Of a stretch of DNA of 43,642 bases, positions 5,971 through 14,082 are shown in pieces. The stretch is from an uncultured Eubacteriales bacterium (GTDB lineage: Bacteria > Bacillota > Clostridia > Oscillospirales > Oscillospiraceae): contig ONSW01000015.1 in the NCBI GenBank assembly GCA_900320595.1, positions 1-43,642 of the forward strand. The letters are read 5' to 3'. The notes under the pieces were generated by a model. The model was given only the letters and a program-made list of their open reading frames with translations, had not been told where the DNA came from and did no database searches. Numbering within the stretch: the stretch's first letter is position 1; every line of letters starts with the position of its first letter. Position numbers and translations under genes: made by a program.

Positions 5971-8259
5971 GTGAACGAGACGAAAAAACGGGATATCATG
6001 TATGAAACAGCCGCGGCCATCGTGAGATGGCGGGGGCTTTTTATCCTGCTGTTTCTCGTCGCCGCGGTCTACTGCGCGCTGTCGATCGGGCGGGTGCGCG
6101 TCAATTCGGACCTGACGTTTTTCCTCTCCGGCGACACGGAGACGCGCCGCGGCATCACGATCATGGAGGACAACTTCATCACCTATGCCTCCGAGGACGT
6201 GATGGTCGCCAACCTGACCTATGAGCGGGCGGAGGCGCTCGCCGAGGAGATCCGCGGCTTTGACCACGTGTTCTCCGTGACCTTTGACGACACCGAGGCG
6301 CACTATACCAGCTCCGCGGCGCTGCTTTCGATCGCCTTTGACGGCGTCGACGGGGACGCGGGGGTCGATGCGGCCAAGGAGCGGATCCGCGCGCTGCTCG
6401 AGCCCTATGACAGCTATACCTATTCGATGGACATCAAGAACTACTCCAAACAGCTTGCCGGCGAGATGGTCGGCGTCGTCGCGATTGCGGCGGCGGTGAT
6501 CGTGGTGATTTTGCTCTTCACCTCGCGCAGCTATTTCGAGGTCGTGATCTTCATCATCGTGTTCGTGTTCGCCGCGCTTCTGAACATGGGCACCAACTTC
6601 TGGCTCGGGGAGATCTCGATGATCACCCATTCGATCGCGATCATCATGCAGCTTGCGCTCGCGATCGACTATGCCATCATCTTCGCCCACCGCTACCAGG
6701 ACGAGTGCGAGCGCTTTGAAAGCGCCAAGGCCGCGCTGACGGAGGCGCTTGCAAAGTCGATCGTCGAGATCAGCTCGTCGAGCCTTACGACGATCTCCGG
6801 CCTCGTCGCGCTGATGCTGATGGAGTTCCGTCTCGGCTATGACCTCGGCATGGTGCTGGCCAAGAGCATCGTGTGCAGCCTGCTGACGGTTTTCCTGCTG
6901 ATGCCGGGGTTGATCCTGCTCTTCCCGAAGGCCATCCGCCGCACGGCGCACCGCAGCCTGATCCCGGACATCACGCCCTGGGGCCGCTTTCTGATGCGCT
7001 CGCGCAGCTGCTTCGTGTGGATCTTTCTGCTGCTCGTGCCCGCGGCGTTCTACTGCTCGCGCCAGGTGAACTATGCCTTCGCCGACAGCTCGGTGACGGA
7101 GCTCGTCTATTCCGAATCCCGCGCGGCCATGCGCAAGATCGAAAGCACCTTCGCCCGCTCGACGAGCGTCGTGATGCTCGTCCCGAGCGAGGATTTCACC
7201 GCGGAAAAGGAGATCCTCGAGCAGGTCTCGGCGCTGCCGCAGGTCAAGAGCGCGATGGGTCTTGCGAACATCGAGGTCGAGAGCGGCCGTGTGCTGACCG
7301 ATTCGTATTCCTCCCGCATGTTCGCCGAGCTCCTCGATCTGCAGCAGGAGGAGGCCGACCTCCTCTTCCAGGCCTACGGCGTGCGCCACGAGGAATACCA
7401 GGTCCTCTTCGGCGGCCGCGAGAACTACCGCGTGCCGCTGGTGGATCTCTTCGGATTTCTTTTTGATATGATCGACCACGGCGTCGTCACGCTCGACGCC
7501 GAGCAGACCGAGCGGCTCGGCGAGCTGCGCCGGACGCTTGATTTCGCGCTCGACCAGCTGCGGGGCGAGAGCTATAACCGCATGCTCCTCTCCGTCGACC
7601 TGCCGGTCGAGGGCGAGGAGAGCCGCGCCTTTGTCGAGGAGCTGCGCGCCATCGCCGCGCCGTACTATCCCCAGGGCGAGGTGCTGATCGTCGGCGACAT
7701 CACGAGCGCGCGCGATCTCGGCGATTCCTACACCGGCGACTCGCTGCTCATCAGCCTGCTCACGATCGGCTTCGTCTTCACGATCCTGCTCGTCACGTTC
7801 CGCACGGTCGTCGGCGCGATGATCCTGGTCTTCGTCATCCAGGGCAGCATCTGGATCAACTTCTCCTTCCCCTATCTCCAGCATGTCAGCCCCTCGTTCG
7901 TCACCAACATGATCGTCTCGGCCATCCAGATGGGCGCGACGATCGACTATGCCATCGTGCTGATGAACCGCTATCAGTCCCTGCGCGGCGAGCTGCCGAT
8001 CCGGGAGGCCATGGCCCGCGCGGTCAGGGAGAGCTTTGCCACCGTGCTGACCTCCGGCTCGATCATGACGATCGCGGGCGTGCTCATCGGCGTGCGCGTC
8101 AGCGATGTGTACGTCAGCCATATCGGCCTTGCCGTCGGGCGCGGGGCGTTCTGCTCGGTCATCCTGGTGCTGACGGTGCTGCCCCAGCTGCTGGTGCTGC
8201 TGGACGGGGCGGTGGAAAAGACGCGCTTCCGTCTGAGCCTGCAGGAGGAGGAAACATGA
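5971..8259 (+). CDS. MMPL/RND-family exporter
   Basis: A 762-residue RND-superfamily membrane protein of the MmpL/YdfJ type, about 12 membrane spans in two homologous halves. Span 1 is near residues 20-40 (GLFILLFLVAAVYCALSIGR), followed by an extracytoplasmic domain and a bundle from VVAIAAAVIVVILLF. The proton-relay style segment ALAIDYAIIFAHRYQDE matches the MMPL signature (AxGxDYxxfixxRyrEE) and is repeated in the second half as MGATIDYAIVLMNRYQSLR. The second half follows a second large outer domain. The start is probably GTG at 5971, with AAGAAAGG 10 bases upstream; an ATG at 5998 is the alternative. Its stop overlaps the GLUG gene start (ATGA). Substrate unknown: lipids, surface polymers and drugs are all family precedents. 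Confidence 0.92.
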   Translation: MNETKKRDIMYETAAAIVRWRGLFILLFLVAAVYCALSIGRVRVNSDLTFFLSGDTETRRGITIMEDNFITYASEDVMVANLTYERAEALAEEIRGFDHVFSVTFDDTEAHYTSSAALLSIAFDGVDGDAGVDAAKERIRALLEPYDSYTYSMDIKNYSKQLAGEMVGVVAIAAAVIVVILLFTSRSYFEVVIFIIVFVFAALLNMGTNFWLGEISMITHSIAIIMQLALAIDYAIIFAHRYQDECERFESAKAALTEALAKSIVEISSSSLTTISGLVALMLMEFRLGYDLGMVLAKSIVCSLLTVFLLMPGLILLFPKAIRRTAHRSLIPDITPWGRFLMRSRSCFVWIFLLLVPAAFYCSRQVNYAFADSSVTELVYSESRAAMRKIESTFARSTSVVMLVPSEDFTAEKEILEQVSALPQVKSAMGLANIEVESGRVLTDSYSSRMFAELLDLQQEEADLLFQAYGVRHEEYQVLFGGRENYRVPLVDLFGFLFDMIDHGVVTLDAEQTERLGELRRTLDFALDQLRGESYNRMLLSVDLPVEGEESRAFVEELRAIAAPYYPQGEVLIVGDITSARDLGDSYTGDSLLISLLTIGFVFTILLVTFRTVVGAMILVFVIQGSIWINFSFPYLQHVSPSFVTNMIVSAIQMGATIDYAIVLMNRYQSLRGELPIREAMARAVRESFATVLTSGSIMTIAGVLIGVRVSDVYVSHIGLAVGRGAFCSVILVLTVLPQLLVLLDGAVEKTRFRLSLQEEET

Positions 8260-10922
8260 AACGCTTTTTCTGCGCGCTGCTTGCGGCGCTGATGCTTCTT
8301 TCTCTTTCCCCCGCGGCGCTGGCGGCGGAAGACGGGACGGCCGGGACGGACGTTGTCGAGCGAAGGATCTCCTCCGCGCGGGAGCTTGCGGGCTTTACGC
8401 GCGCCTGCGCGCGGGAGAGCTATTCCTACGGCGTGCGCTTCGTGCTGACCGCGGACATCGACCTTTCCGAAAGCGACGTCGCAATCGAAAGCGCGGGTTA
8501 CTTCGCCGGCGAATTCGACGGCGGCGGCCACACGATCCGCGGCCTTGCGATCACGGCGGCGGGCTCGCGTCTCGGGCTTTTCCGCCAGATCGCGCCGAAC
8601 GCCTCGGTACACGATCTCAATGTCGAGGGCAGCGTGCTGCCCACCGGCACCCGGACCGAGATCGGCGGGATCGCCGGTCTCAACGAGGGCACGATCCGCA
8701 ACTGCTGCTTCACCGGCGAGGTGCGCGGCGTACAGGACGTCGGCGGCGTGGTCGGAAAGAATACGGGCACCATGTCAGGCTGCCGCTTTTCCGGCACCGC
8801 CGCGGGCGAGCACCAGGTCGGCGGCGTCATCGGGACGAACGCGGGCGTCGTGTTCAGCTGTGAAAACACGGGCAAAGTCAACAACGAGGAGATCATCCCC
8901 GGCGGCGAGCGGCGCTTTGACCTCTCCGCCCTCTCGCAGGAGGATTTTGTCGATCTCAGCAACATCGGCGGCGTGGCCGGGGAGAACACCGGCGCGCTGC
9001 GCTTCTGCCGCTGCTCGGGCGATGTGGGCTATCCCTACACGGGCTATAACGTCGGCGGCATCGTCGGGAAGAACAGCGGCTTTGTGGACAACTGCCGCTT
9101 CTCCGGTGCCGTCGAGGGACGGCGCGACGTGGGCGGCATCGTGGGCCAGAGCATCCCCTACGCGGCCTGGGAGCTGTCCGAGGACAAGCTGGAGGAGCTC
9201 GCACGCGCGATCGCTGCGCTCTCCGGCATGCTCGGCGCGGCGGCCAAGAAGGTCGACGACGCCAGCGAAGACGTCACGGCCGCGCTGCACGCGATGAGCG
9301 GCTCCAGCAGCCAGGCGCTCGGCGCGATCTCCCAGCTCCTCACCGCGAACGCCGACCAGACGTCGCACTATCTCGACGGCATCACGGTCGACCCGGAGAC
9401 GGGCGAGATCACGCTGCCGGACTTCGATCCCGGCGCGGCCGACACCACGGCGCTGACGGCGGCGCTGAACAATCTCCTCGCCCAGTCCGTCGTGCTGACC
9501 GGCAAGATGGACGGCGTGATCGGCGATACGGCCGAGGATCTGAAAGACATCACCGGGCAGATGGGCTATGTGTTCAATCTGCTCTTCTCCCTGATCCGCG
9601 ACATCAGCGCGGGCGACCTCATCTCGACGCGCGACCTCTCGCTCGAAGAGGCCTATGACCACGACGAGGGCGCGATCGCCAAATGCGAAAACCGCGGCAG
9701 CGTCCACGGCGAGACCAACGTCGGCGGCGTCGTGGGCTCGGTTGCCTTCGAGCTGTCGTTCGACATGGAGGACACGCTCGGCTCGTCGAACTTCCTGCCG
9801 ACGGAGGCCGAGCGGATCCTCTTCGCGGCGGTGCGCGCGTGTGAAAACCGCGGCCGGGTCGAAAGCCGCGCCGACGGCGTCGGCGGCGTCGCCGGGCGGA
9901 TGGACGTCGGGGCGGTCGTGGACTGCGTCAGCGTCGGGGCTGTCGCGTCGCAAAACGGCGACTATGTCGGCGGCGTGGCGGGCATCAGCAAGGGCTCGCT
10001 TTCACACTGCTGGTCGCGCTGCTCGCTCGCGGGCGGCAAGTACATCGGCGGCATCGCGGGCAGCGGCGGGAGCATCGCCGACTGCCGCGCCTGGACGCAT
10101 ATCGGACGCGGCACGGAATACCGCGGCGCCGTGGCCGGCTGGGCCGACGGCGAGGTCAGCGGCAATCTCTATGCCGACTCGTGGCCGGAGGGCGTCGACG
10201 GCGTCAGCCGCATCGGCCAGGCCGAGGCGCTGACGGAGACGGAGCTGCTTGCGCTGGAGGACGTGCCGGCGGAGCTCGAGACCGTCACGGTGCGCTTCCT
10301 CGTCGACGGCGAGGCTGTGCGGACGCTGCGCCTGCCCTTCGGCGGGGCGGTGGAGACGCTGCCCGCGGTCGAAAACAAGGGGAGCGCCTACTGGGTCTGG
10401 GACAGCCTCGATCTGGGGCATGTCTATGCCGACACCGACGTAACGGGCCGGTATCTCGCCCCGACGCACACGCTCTCCTCCGGAGAGGACATCCCACAGT
10501 TCCTGGTCGAGGGCGAGTTCTATGAGGATCAGAGCCTCGAGGTGCTGCCCATCACCGTTCCCGACGAAAGCGGCGGGACGCTTGCGGGCTATACGCTGCG
10601 CGTCGGCGGCTTTGAGGGCACGCTGACGGTGCGCATGCGCAGCGAGAGCGGCGCGGCGATCCTTGTGCGCGGCGCGGACGGAGGCTATGCCGAGGCGCCG
10701 AGCGAGTGGGACGGGCGCTATCTCGTCTTCGCGCTTGAAAACGGCGGGAGCTTTGCCGTTTCGCAGCAGCCCGAGCGGCCGGATCTGCGGCTTTTTGCCC
10801 TGATCGGCGGCGGGGCGCTGCTGGTGCTGCTGGTCGTTGTGCGAGCGGCATCGAGACGGCGGAGGGCGCGCCGAAAGTCCGCCAAAAAGACGGAGAAGAG
10901 CGCACAAAAGGAAACAAAATGA
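8256..10922 (+). CDS. Cell-surface GLUG-repeat protein with internal helical region and C-terminal membrane anchor
   Basis: An 888-residue exported protein. The signal peptide is KRFFCALLAALMLLSLSPA with cleavage after ALA. GLUG-type beta repeats (VGGVVGKNTG, VGGIAGSG, IGGVAGENTG; about ten units) occupy residues 95-290 and 475-640. They flank an alpha-helical stretch at about 305-450 (LEELARAIAALSGML, then KKVDDASEDVTAALHAM) like the helical stalks of YhgE/Pip-type surface proteins. A beta region follows, then one membrane span (LFALIGGGALLVLLVVV) and a Lys/Arg-rich cytoplasmic tail. Translationally coupled to the MMPL exporter, so it may be the exporter's extracellular partner; this is inference. 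A terminator follows immediately. Confidence 0.88.
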   Translation: MKRFFCALLAALMLLSLSPAALAAEDGTAGTDVVERRISSARELAGFTRACARESYSYGVRFVLTADIDLSESDVAIESAGYFAGEFDGGGHTIRGLAITAAGSRLGLFRQIAPNASVHDLNVEGSVLPTGTRTEIGGIAGLNEGTIRNCCFTGEVRGVQDVGGVVGKNTGTMSGCRFSGTAAGEHQVGGVIGTNAGVVFSCENTGKVNNEEIIPGGERRFDLSALSQEDFVDLSNIGGVAGENTGALRFCRCSGDVGYPYTGYNVGGIVGKNSGFVDNCRFSGAVEGRRDVGGIVGQSIPYAAWELSEDKLEELARAIAALSGMLGAAAKKVDDASEDVTAALHAMSGSSSQALGAISQLLTANADQTSHYLDGITVDPETGEITLPDFDPGAADTTALTAALNNLLAQSVVLTGKMDGVIGDTAEDLKDITGQMGYVFNLLFSLIRDISAGDLISTRDLSLEEAYDHDEGAIAKCENRGSVHGETNVGGVVGSVAFELSFDMEDTLGSSNFLPTEAERILFAAVRACENRGRVESRADGVGGVAGRMDVGAVVDCVSVGAVASQNGDYVGGVAGISKGSLSHCWSRCSLAGGKYIGGIAGSGGSIADCRAWTHIGRGTEYRGAVAGWADGEVSGNLYADSWPEGVDGVSRIGQAEALTETELLALEDVPAELETVTVRFLVDGEAVRTLRLPFGGAVETLPAVENKGSAYWVWDSLDLGHVYADTDVTGRYLAPTHTLSSGEDIPQFLVEGEFYEDQSLEVLPITVPDESGGTLAGYTLRVGGFEGTLTVRMRSESGAAILVRGADGGYAEAPSEWDGRYLVFALENGGSFAVSQQPERPDLRLFALIGGGALLVLLVVVRAASRRRRARRKSAKKTEKSAQKETK

Positions 10923-10932
10923 CCGAAAAGAC

Positions 10933-10964
10933 GGGGGAGAGCGGGCAAGGCTTTCCCCCTTTTT
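10933..10964 (+). terminator. Intrinsic terminator of the MMPL-GLUG operon
   Basis: A 10-bp stem GGGGGAGAGC/GCTTTCCCCC (one G-T pair) with a 7-base loop, followed by TTTTT. Confidence 0.75.
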
Positions 10965-10984
10965 CACAAAAAACGAAAAAGGCG

Positions 10985-11013
10985 TTGACTTTTGCGATTT
11001 GTGGTGCTAAAGT
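10985..11013 (+). promoter_or_regulatory. Promoter of the leader-peptide/aromatic amino-acid transporter operon
   Basis: TTGACT (10985-10990), a 17-bp spacer and TAAAGT (11008-11013) with a TGC extended -10. It places the transcript start near 11020, just before the leader peptide's ribosome-binding site, giving a 200-base leader before the first structural gene. Confidence 0.65.
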
Positions 11014-11040
11014 AGGGCCATCTTCCACGGAGGGGTTTCC

Positions 11041-11100
11041 ATGAAGCAGGTTCGTTTTGCATATGCATACGGCTATTACCGCTATTTCAAGAAGAAATAG
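11041..11100 (+). CDS. Tyrosine-rich leader peptide (attenuation)
   Basis: A 19-codon reading frame, MKQVRFAYAYGYYRYFKKK, with GGAGGGG five bases upstream. Five of nine consecutive codons (residues 8, 10, 12, 13, 15) are Tyr and two flanking codons are Phe. This is the pattern of a ribosome-stalling leader that senses charged tRNA-Tyr (and perhaps tRNA-Phe). Downstream come a candidate antiterminator segment (11108-11116) and an intrinsic terminator (11154-11186), then the ABC transporter. Low aromatic amino acid would stall the ribosome on the Tyr codons and allow read-through. No T-box signature was seen. The peptide itself is probably without function. Confidence 0.75.
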   Translation: MKQVRFAYAYGYYRYFKKK

Positions 11101-11186
11101 GGGTCGTTTGTGCTGCAGAAGGAACGTCGCTGATCGAACGGAAAGCTGACTTGAGCCGCACAGATGACTGTGCGGCTTTCTTTTTT
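11101..11186 (+). promoter_or_regulatory. Transcription attenuator: antiterminator segment plus terminator hairpin
   Basis: Terminator: stem AGCCGCACAG (11154-11163) with CTGTGCGGCT (11168-11177), ATGA loop, then TTCTTTTTT. Upstream TTGTGCTGC (11108-11116) can pair with GCCGCACAG (11155-11163) over eight of nine positions, counting one G-U, so it competes with the terminator's 5' arm. It begins 8 bases after the leader stop codon, where a stalled or released ribosome would affect folding. Confidence 0.7.
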
Positions 11187-11217
11187 GCCGGGAAGAATTT
11201 GATTGGAGGAAAAGAAA

Positions 11218-12198
11218 ATGAAAAAGTTTATGGCTCTGATCCTTGCTCTCGCGATGCTCTTCGCGCTCGCCGCCTGCGGCCAGAGCGCGCCCGCCTCTTC
11301 CGCCGCCCCCGCCGCCGACAAGGTGTTCAACGTCGGTGTCTGCCAGCTCGTGCAGCACCCCGCGCTTGACGCGGCCACCCAGGGCTTCTGCGACAAGCTC
11401 ACAGAGCTTCTCGGCGACAAGGTGAACATCACCGTCCAGAACGGCGCGGGCGACCAGCCCAGCTGCGCCGTCATCGCAAGCCAGTTCGTCTCCGACGAGG
11501 TCGACCTCATCATGGCCAACGCCACGCCCGCGCTGATCGCCGCGGCCGGCGCCACAAACACAATCCCCGTCCTCGGCACGTCCATCACGGCCTATGCCGC
11601 CGCCTTTGAGATCGACGAGTGGGAAGGCCGCAGCGTTGCGCTCAACGTCTCCGGCACCTCCGACCTCGCTCCGCTCGACGAGCAGGCCGCCATGCTGCAC
11701 GATTTCTTCCCGGACGCCAAGACCGTCGGCATCCTCTACTGCAACGCCGAGGCCAACTCCCGCTTCCAGGTCGAGACCATCACCCCGCTGCTCGAGGGCT
11801 TTGGCTACACCGTGAAGACCTTTGAGTTCTCCGACTCCAACGACGTCGCCGCCGTCACGACCAGCGCCGTGGGCGAGTGCGACGCGCTCTACATCCCCAC
11901 CGACAACACCGCCGCCTCCTGCGCCGAGGCGATCAACAACGTGGCGCTGCCGGCCGGCGTGCCGATCATCGCCGGCGAGTCCGGCCTCTGCTCCGGCTGC
12001 GGCGTGGCGACGCTGTCCATCGACTACTACGACATCGGCGTGAAGACCGCCGAGATGGCCTTTGACATTCTCGTCAACGGCGCCGACGTCTCCACGATGG
12101 AGATCGCCTACGCGCCCGTCTTCACCAAGATGTTCAACGCCGACATCTGCAAGACGCTCGGCATCGAGGTCCCCGACGACTTTACGGCCATCGGCTGA
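11218..12198 (+). CDS. ABC transporter substrate-binding lipoprotein, TrpX-like (aromatic amino acids predicted)
   Basis: A 326-residue lipoprotein of the ABC_sub_bind (TrpX/YtrX) family. The signal sequence ends in the lipobox LAAC (Cys about residue 19), followed by a Ser/Ala/Pro linker. The mature part starts FNVGVCQLVQHPALDAATQG, which is diagnostic of the family (vgIxqxveHpaLdaaxxGf). IxTxxAxA-like and PVLGTSITAYA blocks and the GVPIIAGE...GGVATLSIDYYDIG end block follow. GGAGG 8 bases upstream sets the ATG at 11218. It is controlled by the Tyr-rich leader attenuator, so tyrosine or another aromatic amino acid is the predicted ligand. It is followed by its permease and ATPase genes. Confidence 0.9.
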   Translation: MKKFMALILALAMLFALAACGQSAPASSAAPAADKVFNVGVCQLVQHPALDAATQGFCDKLTELLGDKVNITVQNGAGDQPSCAVIASQFVSDEVDLIMANATPALIAAAGATNTIPVLGTSITAYAAAFEIDEWEGRSVALNVSGTSDLAPLDEQAAMLHDFFPDAKTVGILYCNAEANSRFQVETITPLLEGFGYTVKTFEFSDSNDVAAVTTSAVGECDALYIPTDNTAASCAEAINNVALPAGVPIIAGESGLCSGCGVATLSIDYYDIGVKTAEMAFDILVNGADVSTMEIAYAPVFTKMFNADICKTLGIEVPDDFTAIG

Positions 12199-12223
12199 TC
12201 TCTCCTGTCCCGCTGACTTTTGC

Positions 12224-12249
12224 GCCCCGGCGGGGAAACCCGCCGGGGC
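12224..12249 (+). other. Intercistronic GC-rich hairpin with GAAA tetraloop
   Basis: A perfect 11-bp stem GCCCCGGCGGG/CCCGCCGGGGC closes a GNRA loop between the binding-protein and permease genes, with no T-run after it. Such a structure typically protects the upstream mRNA from 3' exonucleases and raises binding-protein level relative to permease. Confidence 0.7.
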
Positions 12250-12270
12250 ATACGACTGAGGTGTAAGTTT

Positions 12271-13227
12271 GTGAGTGTTTCCGCATATTTCTCTTCGCTG
12301 AGCCTGCTCAAGCTGGTGAAAAACCTGCCGGGCGGCATCGCGCAGGGCCTGATCTGGGGCATCATGGCGCTGGGCATCTATATCACGTTCCGGCTGCTCG
12401 ACGTGGCCGACCTCACGGTGGACGGCTCGTTCACCACGGGCGGCGCCGTCACGGTCATGCTGATCCTCGCGGGCTGGCCCGCCTGGGCGGCGCTCGTCAT
12501 CGCGACGCTCGCCGGGCTGCTGGCCGGCCTCGTCACGGGGCTTTTGCACACCAAGCTCGGCATCCCCGCGATCCTTGCCGGGATCCTGACGCAGCTGGCG
12601 CTCTTCTCCGTCAACCTGCACATCATGGGCATGGCGGCGAACAAGGCCGTGAGCGTGGACAAGTACGATCTCGTGCTGTCGCTGCGCTATGTCCCCTCCG
12701 CGATTTTGACAGGCGCGCTCATCGCGCTCGCGCTCGTGAGCATTCTGTACTGGTATTTCGGCACCGAGCAGGGCTCGGCCATCCGCGCCACGGGCAACAA
12801 CCCGGCCATGAGCCGCGCGCTCGGCATCAACATCGACAACATGAAGCTCATCGGCCTTGCGCTCTCCAACGGCATGGTCGCCCTCTCCGGCGGCCTGATG
12901 GCCCAGTTCCAGGGCTTTGCCGACGTCAACATGGGCCGCGGCGCGATCGTCATCGGGCTTGCCGCCGTGATCATCGGCGAGGTCGTCGGCGGAGCGCTGC
13001 TGGGCAAGCGGCGCAACTTCTACGGCACGCTGAGCTTTGTCGTGGTCGGCGGCGTGCTGTACTATCTCGTCATCGTCGTCGTGCTCTGGCTCAAGCTCAA
13101 CACCAACGACCTCAAGCTCTTTACCGCCGTGGTCGTGGGGCTGTTCCTGGCCGTGCCTTATCTGCGCGGACAGCGTAAGAGCTCCTTCGCGCGGCTGAGG
13201 AAGAAAGGAGGCGGGGAGAATGCTTGA
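12271..13227 (+). CDS. ABC transporter permease (TrpY-like, branched-chain-type fold)
   Basis: A 318-residue integral membrane protein of the BPD_transp_2 family with about eight spans. GIAQGLIWGIMALGIYITFR is the conserved first span; DVADLTVDGSFTTGGA is the family signature following it. ATGNNPAMSRALGINIDNMK is the coupling loop that contacts the ATPase (EAA-like: RATGxNxxmaralGIn). GTG at 12271 is chosen as the start because GAGGTG lies 7 bases upstream; an in-frame TTG at 12220 would run through the hairpin. It overlaps the ATPase gene by 8 bases. It forms the membrane channel for the predicted aromatic amino-acid importer. Confidence 0.93.
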   Translation: MSVSAYFSSLSLLKLVKNLPGGIAQGLIWGIMALGIYITFRLLDVADLTVDGSFTTGGAVTVMLILAGWPAWAALVIATLAGLLAGLVTGLLHTKLGIPAILAGILTQLALFSVNLHIMGMAANKAVSVDKYDLVLSLRYVPSAILTGALIALALVSILYWYFGTEQGSAIRATGNNPAMSRALGINIDNMKLIGLALSNGMVALSGGLMAQFQGFADVNMGRGAIVIGLAAVIIGEVVGGALLGKRRNFYGTLSFVVVGGVLYYLVIVVVLWLKLNTNDLKLFTAVVVGLFLAVPYLRGQRKSSFARLRKKGGGENA

Positions 13228-14020
13228 ACTGCAGCATGTTTCCAAGACCTTCAACCCCGGCACGATCAACGAGAAAAAGGCGCTGAGCGACCTCAGCCTG
13301 CATCTTGCGCCGGGCGATTTCGTCACGGTCATCGGCGGCAACGGCGCGGGCAAGTCCACGCTCTTAAACGCCGTGGCGGGCGTGTGGCCGGTCGACAGCG
13401 GCCGCATCCTGCTCGACGGCGAGGACATCACCGCTCTGCCGGAGCACAGGCGCGCCGTGCACATCGGCCGCGTGTTCCAGGACCCGATGATGGGCACCGC
13501 GCCGAACATGCAGCTGGAGGAAAATCTGGCGCTCGCGCTGCGCCGCGGACAGAAGCGCGGCCTCAAATGGGGCGTGACGAAGCTTGAGCGCGAGGATTAC
13601 CGCGCGCTGCTCGCCGACCTCGGCCTGGGGCTCGAGGACCGGCTGACGGCGAAGGTGGGCCTGCTCTCCGGCGGCCAGCGCCAGGCGGTCACGCTGCTGA
13701 TGGCGGCGCTGCGCCGGCCCAAGCTCCTGCTGCTTGACGAGCACACCGCCGCGCTCGACCCGGCCACCGCCGCGAAGGTGCTGGAGCTGTCCGACCGCAT
13801 CGTCTCCGAGGCGCATCTGACGGCGCTGATGATCACCCACAACATGTCCGACGCGATCCGCCACGGCAACCGGCTGATCATGATGGACGAGGGGCACATC
13901 ATCCTCGACATCTCCGGCGAGGCAAAGAAAAAGCTGACCAAGCGCGAGCTGATCGACCGCTTTGCCCAGTCGGCCGGCTATCAGCTCGAGACCGACCAGA
14001 CGCTTCTGAGCAAAAACTGA
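13220..14020 (+). CDS. ABC transporter ATP-binding protein (TrpZ-like)
   Basis: A 266-residue ATPase with all motifs: Walker A GGNGAGKST (about residues 39-47), Q-loop GRVFQDPMMGTAPNM, signature LSGGQRQAV, Walker B LLLLDEHTAAL and switch H in MITHNM. The DPMMGTAPNMxxEENLALAxRRG stretch and the long helical insert are typical of the ATPase that pairs with TrpX/TrpY-like subunits. The Walker B hexad reads DEHTAALD where most ABC ATPases have DEPT; this His variant is common in this subfamily. AGGAGG precedes the ATG. Last gene of the operon, followed by a bidirectional terminator. Confidence 0.95.
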   Translation: MLELQHVSKTFNPGTINEKKALSDLSLHLAPGDFVTVIGGNGAGKSTLLNAVAGVWPVDSGRILLDGEDITALPEHRRAVHIGRVFQDPMMGTAPNMQLEENLALALRRGQKRGLKWGVTKLEREDYRALLADLGLGLEDRLTAKVGLLSGGQRQAVTLLMAALRRPKLLLLDEHTAALDPATAAKVLELSDRIVSEAHLTALMITHNMSDAIRHGNRLIMMDEGHIILDISGEAKKKLTKRELIDRFAQSAGYQLETDQTLLSKN

Positions 14021-14030
14021 AAAAACAGAA

Positions 14031-14066
14031 AAAAAGATGCAGACCGTATGGTCTGCATCTTTTTTT
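14031..14066. terminator. Bidirectional terminator between the ABC operon and the converging membrane protein gene
   Basis: Stem AAAAAGATGCAGACC with its complement around a GTAT loop, with A and T runs on the two sides. Confidence 0.88.
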
Positions 14067-14082
14067 CGTGAGGGGGGCGTGA

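Noticed and set aside
5941-8121. A 726-codon minus-strand frame opposite the MMPL exporter
   Set aside because: Antisense shadow; the plus strand has clear RND motifs, promoter and ribosome-binding site.
11020-11217. T-box or amino-acid riboswitch before the TrpX-like transporter
   Set aside because: No T-box core sequence or specifier loop was found and the leader is too short; the Tyr-rich frame plus terminator explains it better.
10552-13566. A long minus-strand open frame of about 1000 codons across the aromatic amino-acid transporter
   Set aside because: It runs across a terminator, promoter, attenuator and three genuine ABC genes on the other strand; composition is shadow-like.
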